The notes beneath the pieces were generated by a model. It did no database searches, was not told where the DNA came from, and worked only from the letters and a program-made list of their open reading frames with translations. A stretch of 37,424 nt of DNA from Candidatus Saccharimonadota bacterium (GTDB lineage Bacteria > Patescibacteriota > Saccharimonadia > Saccharimonadales > Saccharimonadaceae), in NCBI GenBank assembly GCA_017510075.1, contig JAFWNY010000025.1:1-37424 (forward strand), read 5' to 3'. This document shows, piece after piece, positions 23,958 to 31,096 of this stretch; position 1 is the stretch's first letter, and each line of letters opens with the position of its first letter. Both the position numbers and the translations under genes were made by a program.

Positions 23958-25784
23958 TTACTCAACAGTAACGGATTTTGCCAAATTCCTCGGCTGATCC
24001 ACATTCAGCCCTTTGGCCACCGTCACATAATATGCCAAGAGCTGCATCACCAAATTCATCAAAATCGGCGCAAAAATTGTCAATTCACTCTTAATCTTCA
24101 CCACGTGCTCCACCGGCAAATCAAAATCACGAGCATTCGTCACCACTATCATATGTCCACCCCTTGCTAGCACTTCCTGGACGTTCGACACCGCTTTATC
24201 ATACAAAACCCCCATAGGTAGCAGCGCCACTTCAAAAAACCTATCATCCACCAGCGCCAACGGCCCATGTTTCAGTTCGCCAAACGCATAGGCATTTGCA
24301 TCCACATACGAAATCTCCTTCAGTTTCAACGCTCCTTCCATTGCTGTCGGATAAGCCGTATCCCGGCCAAGGTAAATCGCATGTTCATAACTTGCATATT
24401 TCTTGGCAATTTTCTCCATCGGCTTCTTCACCTCCTCCAACACCTTGCCAATTTCTTCTGGCAATTTTGCAATTTCCTTCACATACGGTTGCAAAATTGT
24501 ATTTTTCACCCCCTTCGCCTGCGCGATCGTCAACCCAAACATCACCATCGCAATCACCTGCGACGTAAATGCTTTCGTCGATGCCACCGAAATCTCCGGC
24601 CCCACATGCACATAAGTACCCCCATCCACCTCACGCGCAATCGTCGATCCAATCGCATTCACAATTCCAATCGTCTTCACACCCTGCTTCTTAATCTCGC
24701 GAAGGCACGCCAAAGTATCCGCCGTCTCCCCCGATTGCGACACAATCAGTGCCACCGAATTTTCCGGAATATAAGCTTGCCGATATCTATACTCTGAAGC
24801 AATCACCGTCTCCACCGTAATCTCCGGCGTAAATTGCTCAATGTAATAACTCGCCAGCATCCCTGCATGATACGCCGTCCCACATCCCACAATTATCAAA
24901 TGCCGAATCTTCCTCAGTTCCGCCTCCTTAAGTCCTGGCCCACCTAGTCGCACAGTCCCATCCACAGCATCCACTCGCCCCCTTAGAGTCTCCGCTAGCG
25001 ATTCCGGCTGTTCCATTATCTCCTTCAGCAAAAAATGCTCATACCCACCCTTCTGAATCGCCGATAAATTAGTCTCGATCTCTTCCACCTTTGCCGACAC
25101 CGGCTCTGCATCCAGCGTCCGAATCTCAATACTATTCTTTTTTACCTTCGCCACTTCCCCATCATTCAAATAAATCGCTCTCTTCGTATGCCCCACCAGC
25201 GCCGACGCATCCGACGCAATCAAAGTCTCATCATTTCCCACCCCTATCACTAACGGCGACCCGCTCCGCGCCACCACAAGTTCCTCCGGATTCTTCCGCG
25301 ACACCACCGCAATTCCATACGTCCCTTTTACCAACTTCAACGCCTGCACCACCGCATCCGCCAAATCATACTTCCCACCACCATAAAACGAATCAATCAA
25401 CGCCGCCAACACCTCCGAATCCGTCTCCGACTTAAATTCATGTCCGCCCAGCTCCTTCTTTAATTCTTTATAATTCTCAATTATCCCATTATGCACCACA
25501 TAAATATCCCCCGCCTGATGCGGATGCGCATTTACCTCCGAAGGCTCCCCATGCGTCGCCCATCTTGTATGCCCAATCCCCACATGATCATCACGCTTGG
25601 CCTTAGCCAGCTTCTTCTCTAGCTCCGCAATCTTCCCCTTCGCCCGAATCAAAGTCGGCTCACCGTCCTCCGACACGGTCGCAATCCCCGCCGAATCATA
25701 CCCTCGATATTCCAATCGCTTCAATCCCGACACCAAAAAATCTTGCGCTTTTTTATCCCCCACATATCCCACAATTCCACACAT
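23958..25784 (-). CDS. glmS: Glutamine--fructose-6-phosphate aminotransferase (isomerizing)
   Basis: First committed step of UDP-GlcNAc synthesis: fructose-6-phosphate plus glutamine to glucosamine-6-phosphate. 608 residues, normal length. The N-terminal MCGIVGYVG has the Ntn nucleophile Cys2; GHTRWATHG and NGIIENY belong to the glutaminase half. Two SIS sugar-isomerase domains follow (GCGTAYHAG...SQSGETADT near 300-350; GRDTAYPTAMEGALKLKEISY near 470-490), ending in the conserved PRNLAKSVTVE. GGAG lies 9 nt upstream and an extended -10 about 30 nt upstream. No glmS ribozyme is visible; the leader is only about 20 nt. It feeds the neighbouring glycan operon and the cell wall. Confidence 0.97.
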   Translation of the reverse strand: MCGIVGYVGDKKAQDFLVSGLKRLEYRGYDSAGIATVSEDGEPTLIRAKGKIAELEKKLAKAKRDDHVGIGHTRWATHGEPSEVNAHPHQAGDIYVVHNGIIENYKELKKELGGHEFKSETDSEVLAALIDSFYGGGKYDLADAVVQALKLVKGTYGIAVVSRKNPEELVVARSGSPLVIGVGNDETLIASDASALVGHTKRAIYLNDGEVAKVKKNSIEIRTLDAEPVSAKVEEIETNLSAIQKGGYEHFLLKEIMEQPESLAETLRGRVDAVDGTVRLGGPGLKEAELRKIRHLIIVGCGTAYHAGMLASYYIEQFTPEITVETVIASEYRYRQAYIPENSVALIVSQSGETADTLACLREIKKQGVKTIGIVNAIGSTIAREVDGGTYVHVGPEISVASTKAFTSQVIAMVMFGLTIAQAKGVKNTILQPYVKEIAKLPEEIGKVLEEVKKPMEKIAKKYASYEHAIYLGRDTAYPTAMEGALKLKEISYVDANAYAFGELKHGPLALVDDRFFEVALLPMGVLYDKAVSNVQEVLARGGHMIVVTNARDFDLPVEHVVKIKSELTIFAPILMNLVMQLLAYYVTVAKGLNVDQPRNLAKSVTVE

Positions 25785-25812
25785 AATTTATTTCTCCACT
25801 TAATTTAACCCC

Positions 25813-25821
25813 ATTATATCA
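25813..25821 (-). promoter_or_regulatory. glmS extended -10
   Basis: TGATATAAT on the minus strand, 28 nt before the ATG, with a normal GGAG ribosome site between. Confidence 0.55.
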
Positions 25822-25822
25822 C

Positions 25823-25848
25823 AAAAAAAGACCCTACTGATCTTTTTT
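25823..25848 (-). terminator. Probable terminator of tRNA-Arg(TCT)
   Basis: AAAAAAGA and TCTTTTTT pair around a 9-nt loop with T-run behind; weak A/T stem directly after the tRNA CCA. Confidence 0.4.
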
Positions 25849-25922
25849 GGCGAGACCGGCTGGAATCGAACCAGCATTGTATCCTTAGAGGGGATATGTC
25901 CTATCCGTTGAACGACGGTCCC
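25848..25922 (-). tRNA. tRNA-Arg (anticodon TCT) with C33
   Basis: 75 nt with encoded CCA. Acceptor GGGACCG pairs with CGGTCTC, D-stem GTTC/GGAC, anticodon stem TATCC/GGATA, T-stem GCTGG/CCAGC, T-loop TTCGATT. The anticodon loop reads CCTCTAA, giving TCT (AGA codon) but with C instead of the near-universal U at position 33. A -10 (TATAAT on the minus strand) lies at 25951-25946. Confidence 0.93.
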
Positions 25923-25953
25923 AAACGAAAAACGGGCCAATACCAATTATACC

Positions 25954-26703
25954 CTATTCTTCAGGTTTTCGCAACTTATAGTAGATCGACGGCGCAAACC
26001 TCACCGGCGCCAGCACCGATTGCGCTTTATTTTCCATCTTCACTAAATTCTTCGTGCCAAACAATTTCTTCAGCTTCCCGCTACGGAAATTCGACACCGA
26101 CAGCACCTTCTCTCGCTTAAATCCCGCCTTTTCAAAAATCTCCTCCACATACTTCGGATGGTAATTATAAAACCCGTCCGCCGATATCTCCTTATAATTT
26201 GCCACCTTTTTATCAAACGGATTCACCTTACTCCGCCGCGTCACAAACCGCACCATCTTCGGCAAAGTCCGTTTATTCGCCACTTCTATCACAGCCACTC
26301 CACCCGGCTTCAATACCCGATAAAGTTCCGAGATAGCCTTGTCCATATCCTTTAAATGATGCGTCACTCGCACCATCATCAACCCGTCTAATTCCTCATC
26401 TTTAAATGGTAGCTTATAGATGTCCCCCGCCTTCGTCTCAATCTTATCACCATAAATCTCTTTCGCTTGTTCGAGCTCCGTCTTCGAATAATCAAACAAA
26501 TACACCTTCCTCGCCCGCTTCAAATACTCATTCGCCAGCCGTCCATATCCCCCGCCAATATCTGCAAATTTCTCCATCCGCTTCGGCAACAACTTCCGTA
26601 TCGCCATCCGATCCGCCTGATCTTCATATTCTCGATCCGCATCTTCCCAGAAGATCTTTTTATAGTCATATCCATTATAATCAGAAATCACTTTATCACT
26701 CAT
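25954..26703 (-). CDS. Class I SAM-dependent methyltransferase
   Basis: 249 residues. Motif I FADIGGGYGRLANEYLKR (about 47-63) binds SAM. VYLFDYSKTELEQAKEIYG is motif II, AGDIYKLPFKDEELDGLMMVRVTHHL motifs III/IV, and YRVLKPGGVAVIEV motif V, as in the Methyltransf_11 type. The C-terminal part is basic. Substrate unknown; small molecules, lipids or quinones are typical for this subgroup. The 20-nt gap after the pilus ATPase gene holds an extended -10 ending 6 nt before the ATG, so it has its own leaderless transcript. Confidence 0.85.
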   Translation of the reverse strand: MSDKVISDYNGYDYKKIFWEDADREYEDQADRMAIRKLLPKRMEKFADIGGGYGRLANEYLKRARKVYLFDYSKTELEQAKEIYGDKIETKAGDIYKLPFKDEELDGLMMVRVTHHLKDMDKAISELYRVLKPGGVAVIEVANKRTLPKMVRFVTRRSKVNPFDKKVANYKEISADGFYNYHPKYVEEIFEKAGFKREKVLSVSNFRSGKLKKLFGTKNLVKMENKAQSVLAPVRFAPSIYYKLRKPEE

Positions 26704-26709
26704 ATCACC

Positions 26710-26718
26710 ATTATACCA
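26710..26718 (-). promoter_or_regulatory. Extended -10 of the methyltransferase gene (leaderless)
   Basis: TGGTATAAT on the minus strand, ending 6 nt before ATG 26703. Confidence 0.65.
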
Positions 26719-26723
26719 TCTTT

Positions 26724-28346
26724 TTATATTACACGCGAAATTTCCTCAAGCGTAGTTTCACCCCTGAGCACCGCCAACACTCCCTTCTGTTCCAAAGTCA
26801 GCATACCATTTTTACGCGCCGTCTTCTCAATCGCATCAGTATTCACATCCGCCACATCCCCCCGGATAAACGCCTGAATATCATCCGACACCACGAGCTG
26901 CTCCATTATCACCGTCCGCCCAGTATACCCAAACGGTTCCGCCTCAGTCGTCACCGGATCATAAAGTGTGATATTTTCCAAATCCACCCCTGTCAAACTA
27001 TCCTGTGAAGCGTCTTTTAAGACTTCACGGATATATTTTATCTCGGCTTCCGTCGCCGCCCTTGGCTTCTTAGAATCCGATAATTTCCGCACCAACCTCT
27101 GCGCCACAATCAGCCGAATCGAACTCGAAAAAATCGGATTCACCCCTATGAGATCAACCATCCGTGAAAATGCAGCCGCTGAACTATTCGCATGAAACGA
27201 CGACAGCACCAAATGCCCCGTAATTGAAGCCTGAATCGCCGTCTTCGCCGTATCGGCATCACGAATCTCCCCCACCATCACCACATCCGGATCCAGCCTC
27301 AAAACCGACCTCAACCCCTCCGCAAACGACCCACCCATATTCGTATTGACCGGTATCTGCGAAATCCCCGTAATTCCATACTCGATCGGATCCTCCAGTG
27401 TAATGATTTTCCTGTCCGTCGTGTTCAGCGCATTTATCATCGAATACAAAGTCGTCGATTTCCCCGACCCCGTCGGCCCCACCATCAGCACCAGCCCCCT
27501 CGGATGTGAAATCACCTCATCAATCTCCGCCCGCTCAGTCTTAGACAGCCCCAAAAGATCCAAATTCAAAAGCGACTCATCAAAATTAAACAACCTCAGC
27601 ACCGCATCCTGCCCATACATCGTCGGGATCGTCTCTACGCGAATATTCAAAAGATGCGAAGTCCCGTCACGGAATACATCCTTCTGCATATGTCCTGACT
27701 GCGGCTTATTCGACGCCACCGACACATTCGCCCGCGAACTCAGCTCGCCCATAAATATCCGATACTTATCCTTATCAATATTCGCCACCGGGTGCAAAAT
27801 CCCATCCACCCGCATCCTTATCCGTATTCCATCCCGCATATTTTCAATATGAATATCGCTCGCCCCCAGCTTATCCGCCTGGTCAATCAAGAAATCAAAC
27901 ACCTTATCCGTCGATACTTGCGCCAAAGTCTGCGATACACTCGCCAAAGTCTCCGAATCCCCCTCTCCCGCTATCCTAATATCATCATAATGCACCTCCT
28001 GCGGCGGGTCATACCTCAGCATAAATACCTTATACGCCGACCCCGATATCAAGAAAAAGTCCACTCGCTCACCATCATCCGCATACTCCTGGCGCATCCT
28101 CTCAATCAACGTCCTCGGAGTCTGGCTCGTCACCATAAACTGATAATGCACCTCGCCCCCGCCCCGCTGCAGAGGTATTATATGGTCTTTATGCATCTCC
28201 GGCACACCGATCAAATCCGGCACCAACGGTATATCATTTTCAAACCCCCGTGTATCCAAATAAGGCAAATTCAAAATCCGCGCCCGCCCCGCCGTCGCCT
28301 GCTCCTCATTATCACGTCGTTTTTGCTGGATTTCATCCTCTCTCAT
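26724..28346 (-). CDS. Type IV pilus / type II secretion assembly ATPase (PilB/GspE)
   Basis: Cytoplasmic hexameric motor for pilin polymerisation. 540 residues from the chosen start. ASDIHIENMRDGIRIRMRVDG (about 162-182) is the N2 domain signature. Walker A GPTGSGKST lies at 290-298, the Asp box ITLEDPIEYG near 315-324, Walker B LDPDVVMVGEIRD near 351-363, and a His box GHLVLSSFHAN follows. The N1 domain is reduced and the usual C-terminal tetracysteine is missing. An in-frame extension to 28517 exists. ATG 28346 is preferred because an extended -10 (TGGTATAAT) ends 6 nt upstream and the extension reads as an artificial hydrophobic leader. In CPR bacteria type IV pili serve attachment, motility and DNA uptake, fitting comEC/dprA nearby. 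Confidence 0.93.
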   Translation of the reverse strand: MREDEIQQKRRDNEEQATAGRARILNLPYLDTRGFENDIPLVPDLIGVPEMHKDHIIPLQRGGGEVHYQFMVTSQTPRTLIERMRQEYADDGERVDFFLISGSAYKVFMLRYDPPQEVHYDDIRIAGEGDSETLASVSQTLAQVSTDKVFDFLIDQADKLGASDIHIENMRDGIRIRMRVDGILHPVANIDKDKYRIFMGELSSRANVSVASNKPQSGHMQKDVFRDGTSHLLNIRVETIPTMYGQDAVLRLFNFDESLLNLDLLGLSKTERAEIDEVISHPRGLVLMVGPTGSGKSTTLYSMINALNTTDRKIITLEDPIEYGITGISQIPVNTNMGGSFAEGLRSVLRLDPDVVMVGEIRDADTAKTAIQASITGHLVLSSFHANSSAAAFSRMVDLIGVNPIFSSSIRLIVAQRLVRKLSDSKKPRAATEAEIKYIREVLKDASQDSLTGVDLENITLYDPVTTEAEPFGYTGRTVIMEQLVVSDDIQAFIRGDVADVNTDAIEKTARKNGMLTLEQKGVLAVLRGETTLEEISRVI

Positions 28347-28352
28347 ACCCCC

Positions 28353-28361
28353 ATTATACCA
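28353..28361 (-). promoter_or_regulatory. Extended -10 of the pilus ATPase gene (leaderless)
   Basis: TGGTATAAT on the minus strand ending 6 nt before ATG 28346. Confidence 0.65.
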
Positions 28362-28388
28362 CAACCATTTCCATTTCTGCATCAAATA

Positions 28389-28397
28389 TGCTACAAT
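28389..28397 (+). promoter_or_regulatory. Extended -10 of the 34-residue ORF (leaderless)
   Basis: TGCTACAAT, ending 6 nt before ATG 28404: the same geometry as on the opposite strand. Confidence 0.5.
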
Positions 28398-28403
28398 ATT
28401 CCC

Positions 28404-28508
28404 ATGGCAAGAAAATTCAAAGCAAAACCAGTTGCGAAGCAAAACCGCAACAATAATCACAAGCACAGCGACAAACGCAAGCATCCCCGCCTCAAAAACG
28501 GCCGCTAA
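28404..28508 (+). CDS. Small very basic protein (34 aa)
   Basis: 34 codons, ATG 28404 to TAA 28508. About half the residues are Lys, Arg or His (MARKFKAKPVAKQNRN, then HKHSDKRKHPRLKNGR), like a small RNA-binding or ribosome-associated peptide. I recognise no family. The support is positional: an extended -10 exactly 6 nt before the ATG, the spacing used by the pilus ATPase, methyltransferase and kinase genes, and placement in the 58-bp divergent gap. It ends just before the next gene's -35. Confidence 0.5.
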   Translation: MARKFKAKPVAKQNRNNNHKHSDKRKHPRLKNGR

Positions 28509-28510
28509 TC

Positions 28511-28539
28511 TTGACAAATCATCACGCCTGTGCTATAAT
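28511..28539 (+). promoter_or_regulatory. Perfect consensus promoter and structured leader of the 154-aa gene
   Basis: TTGACA (28511-28516), 17 nt, TATAAT (28534-28539), with TGC giving an extended -10. A 70-nt leader follows with two hairpins, CAAAG...CTTTG and CCGCC...GGCGG, then AGAAGGAG as ribosome site before ATG 28616. Confidence 0.8.
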
Positions 28540-28615
28540 TACCCTACTGCCTCCCAAAGGCTGGCATCTTTGCGCCGCCACTACAGGCGGTAGTACTTTT
28601 AGAAGGAGTGAAAAC

Positions 28616-29080
28616 ATGGCAACCATACATAACTATTACGGGGAGCCCATCCAAGTAAGGCTCCTAAACGGCAAATTCGCCGACCTCCCCCCTAAGAAAT
28701 GCCCGCTCACCATCAGCGAAAAGCAACCAATGAGAAGAATCATTACCCTTCTCGACGATGACAACGAGTTAATTCTCCACGGAAGCTCCGTCTCCATCGC
28801 CGGCGACAACGGCTTCCCGCCGATTCGCCCCGACGTCTACTACATCGTGACAAAGGAGATAGTAAACGCCCTTCGCAAAATCGGGCGCGGCGCCGCAGAT
28901 CTCCTGATCCCCGTCAAGACAAAGGCGGGATACTACGAGCTGCGCTTCGCCAACATCATCACCGAGTTGAGCGAGGACGACGCCACTTTAAGGTTCGTCC
29001 GCCAGACTTTGCTCAACTCGCTGCCTCAGACCGAGGTCGTCAAATACGACAGCCTCGTCCAAGAGGTAAGTCAGCGCTAA
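28616..29080 (+). CDS. Hypothetical protein (154 aa), strongly expressed single gene
   Basis: I do not recognise it with confidence. The pattern HNYYGEPIQVRLLNGKF, then PDVYYIVTKEIVNAL, then AADLLIPVKTKAGYYELRF loosely recalls short proteins common in phages and actinobacteria (start of N-x-T-x-H type, YIVS..., RDDLLVP...). That would suggest a horizontally acquired or phage-derived gene, but this is weak. No signal peptide or membrane segment. It is a stand-alone unit: consensus promoter, structured leader, strong ribosome site (GGAG) and a strong terminator. Start chosen at ATG 28616 because of the ribosome site; the longer frame covers the leader. Confidence 0.7.
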   Translation: MATIHNYYGEPIQVRLLNGKFADLPPKKCPLTISEKQPMRRIITLLDDDNELILHGSSVSIAGDNGFPPIRPDVYYIVTKEIVNALRKIGRGAADLLIPVKTKAGYYELRFANIITELSEDDATLRFVRQTLLNSLPQTEVVKYDSLVQEVSQR

Positions 29081-29086
29081 CACTCC

Positions 29087-29119
29087 AAAAACCCTGTAGC
29101 ACCTCGCTACAGGGTTTTT
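29087..29119 (+). terminator. Strong intrinsic terminator
   Basis: AAAAACCCTGTAGC and GCTACAGGGTTTTT form a perfect stem around a 5-nt loop, followed by the T-run. Confidence 0.93.
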
Positions 29120-29131
29120 CTCATCTAACTA

Positions 29132-29155
29132 GCGTGGCGGAAGGAACAGGATTCG
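29132..29155 (-). repeat. Duplicated tRNA-Ser 3' end fragment
   Basis: 24 nt matching 29200-29223 with one mismatch, i.e. the acceptor strand, CCA and part of the T-arm of the neighbouring tRNA-Ser. The rest of a tRNA is missing. 29156-29199 between the copies has no gene; ATCG...CGAT forms a small hairpin there. Confidence 0.75.
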
Positions 29156-29202
29156 CATCGAAGATACGATATCCCCTCTTTTTGAACACACCTGTATAGG
29201 CG

Positions 29203-29288
29203 TGGCGGAAGGGACAGGATTCGAACCTGCGAGACGTTAATCTGCTGGTTTTCAAGACCAGTGCCATCAACCACTCGGCCACCCTTCC
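29203..29288 (-). tRNA. tRNA-Ser (anticodon TGA)
   Basis: 86 nt with long variable arm and encoded CCA. Acceptor begins GGAAGGG and pairs with CCCTTCC. Anticodon stem CTGGT/ACCAG with loop CTTGAAA. A -10 (TATAAT on the minus strand, 29301-29296) lies 7 nt before the 5' end. Confidence 0.96.
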
Positions 29289-29306
29289 ACCAACTATTAT
29301 ATCACA

Positions 29307-30008
29307 TTACTCTGCATTTGTATATACGTTCGTTACATCGTCCAAATCGTCCACAGCCGACAACAGCTTCTCCAGCTTCTCCGCCGCCTCGCCCTCTATT
29401 GGTACATATGACGTCGGTACATATTGTATTTCCGCAGAATTAACCGTCAACCCACCATCAACCAACGCGCTCCGCACTTTCATCAAATCCGACGCATCTG
29501 TATATATAATGGTCGCATCATCCTCATCAGACACATCCTCTGCCCCCGCCTCGAGCGCCGCCATCATCGCCTCATCACCTCTTTCCGCCACTTCGATCAC
29601 ACCTTTTCTCGCAAACTGAAACATCACACTCCCAGGGTCCGCCATTCGTCCGCCATTCTTATCCAGCGTATGCCGCACCTCTGGCATCGTCCGATTCTTG
29701 TTATCCGTTGCTACCTCTATCACAATTCCCACTCCGCCAGGGCCATACGCCTCGTATACCTCCTCAATCAATGCCGCCGCCGATTTATCCGCTGCCCGCG
29801 CAATCGCCCGCTCAATATTTGCCTTCGGCATATTCGCGTGTCTAGCCTTCTCAAGCACCATTGCGAGCGACGGATTCATCGCCGGATTCGTCCCCGCTCG
29901 CGCCGCTATCGCAATCTGATTCCCAATTTTTGTAAACAAAGCTCCCCTTTTGGCGTCCACCACGGCCTTCTGCCGCTTCGTCGTCGCCCATTTACTATGT
30001 CCTGACAT
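29307..30008 (-). CDS. yebC: YebC/PmpR-family regulatory protein
   Basis: 233 residues, complete. It opens MSGHSKWATTKRQKAVVDAKRG, the family hallmark, and contains ARAGTNPAMNPSLAMVLEKAR, MPKANIERAIARA, YEAYGPGGVGIVIEV and TDNKNRTMPEVRHTLDKNGG. YebC proteins were described as DNA-binding regulators and more recently as translation factors for difficult peptide stretches. The C-terminus is acidic. GGAG lies about 8 nt before the ATG. It is last in the comEC-recQ-dprA gene string, although in many bacteria yebC sits beside ruvC. Confidence 0.95.
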   Translation of the reverse strand: MSGHSKWATTKRQKAVVDAKRGALFTKIGNQIAIAARAGTNPAMNPSLAMVLEKARHANMPKANIERAIARAADKSAAALIEEVYEAYGPGGVGIVIEVATDNKNRTMPEVRHTLDKNGGRMADPGSVMFQFARKGVIEVAERGDEAMMAALEAGAEDVSDEDDATIIYTDASDLMKVRSALVDGGLTVNSAEIQYVPTSYVPIEGEAAEKLEKLLSAVDDLDDVTNVYTNAE

Positions 30009-30013
30009 TTTAA

Positions 30014-30112
30014 TTACTCCAATTTATATTTATCTTCCCTTAATTTTACCACTTTCCTCCAAATTAGTCCAATCACCCCCGGCCCCACCACCGCCGCATA
30101 AATCCACCACAC
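30014..30112 (-). pseudogene. Fragment of a comEC 3' end
   Basis: Starting right after the dprA stop, 33 codons (GTG 30112 to TAA 30014) read VWWIYAAVVGPGV and then diverge, ending YKLE. This equals the last part of ComEC in the same operon. The first 43 nt (30072-30114) are identical to 33228-33270. The remainder resembles the ComEC tail only loosely. Best read as the remnant of a partial duplication; a translated short peptide is possible but unproven. Confidence 0.65.
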
Positions 30113-30114
30113 CC
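30072..30114. repeat. 43-bp direct repeat, copy A (after dprA)
   Basis: Identical over 43 bp to 33228-33270 inside comEC; ends on the dprA stop codon. Confidence 0.93.
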
Positions 30115-31094
30115 TACAACAGCATCATCTGTTTTAGCTCCACTCTTTCTCCAGCCGCCACATCATCACCAGGAATCATCCCATCATCCCCAGCCCCCAC
30201 CACCCAATTCTCATCAATCGGCCTAGCCCCCATCCTAATCAGCTCTAAATTCTCCGGATATTTTTCATTATTCCAACAGCGCACCACAGCATAGCCATTT
30301 TCCAGACACTCCACCGCCCCCGCCCAAGTTCCACCCTTCCCTTCCGACTTCACCACCACTGTTTCCTCCGATTGTGCGTAGATAAACTTATTCCTCCCCA
30401 TCGCTCCACCCACGCTAAACCCCGCGCTCGGCGCCAAATATGACAGCAAAAGCATTTTCCCGTCTTGAATCGCCCGCACTACCTGACTACTACGCATTTT
30501 CTCGAGCATCTTCCCCGGCAAAAATTCCACTACCCTGCCACCGCACTTCAGCCCTACCTCCTCCGCAATCCTATCTGCTCCCTGCGCACCTCCCGACACA
30601 ATCACATACCCCGCTTTCACCGCCCTCTCTACCAACAAACCCTCAAAATCAATGTCCTCTACCATCAAGTTCCTCGACCCCACAAATCCCACGCACCGCT
30701 CCTTTAATAATCTCAAATCTCCCGCATAAAAGAAGTACGGCGGGCAATTATCCCCCAACTTTCTCCTTAGTTGCGGAGAATACTCCTCGTCCGCTCTTGT
30801 CACCAACCGAATCCCAATCTTTTCCAGCTCCGCAATCTCAAAAAACAAACTCGCACTCCTGCCCATCAGCCTCACCATCCGCTCCGCCATCGCATCGCCA
30901 TAGCCTAGCCCAGCTTTCACCCCTTCCGCATCCAAATCCAGCAAATCCCCTGGCCTCATCCCCCTCGCTACCAAAATCTGCGCCACTCTCCGCCACTCCG
31001 CTGGTTTCAATGGTACCACGCCGCCACCAACCCCCAGCCCGCAGCACATTATCAATATCGCCTGCGCATCTTTACTCATTTTTTGCGTACTCAT
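30114..31094 (-). CDS. dprA: DNA-processing protein DprA
   Basis: Binds incoming single-stranded DNA during transformation and loads RecA. The core Rossmann (LOG-like) domain is clear: CVGFVGSRNLMVEDIDFEG, GYVIVSGGAQGADRIAEEVG, LLLSYLAPSAGFSVGGAMGRNKFIYAQSE, GGTWAGAVECLE. A helix-hairpin-helix-like N-terminus precedes it. About 326 residues. The upstream recQ-like gene ends TGA at 31099-31097. ATG 31094 lies 2 nt downstream and a TTG at 31100 would also fit the GGAGGAG ribosome site, so the exact start is open. Order comEC, recQ-PRT, dprA suggests one competence operon. Confidence 0.92.
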   Translation of the reverse strand: MSTQKMSKDAQAILIMCCGLGVGGGVVPLKPAEWRRVAQILVARGMRPGDLLDLDAEGVKAGLGYGDAMAERMVRLMGRSASLFFEIAELEKIGIRLVTRADEEYSPQLRRKLGDNCPPYFFYAGDLRLLKERCVGFVGSRNLMVEDIDFEGLLVERAVKAGYVIVSGGAQGADRIAEEVGLKCGGRVVEFLPGKMLEKMRSSQVVRAIQDGKMLLLSYLAPSAGFSVGGAMGRNKFIYAQSEETVVVKSEGKGGTWAGAVECLENGYAVVRCWNNEKYPENLELIRMGARPIDENWVVGAGDDGMIPGDDVAAGERVELKQMMLL

Positions 31095-31096
31095 AA

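Noticed and set aside
25785-25830. glmS ribozyme in the glmS leader
   Set aside because: The leader after the -10 is only about 20 nt, far too short.
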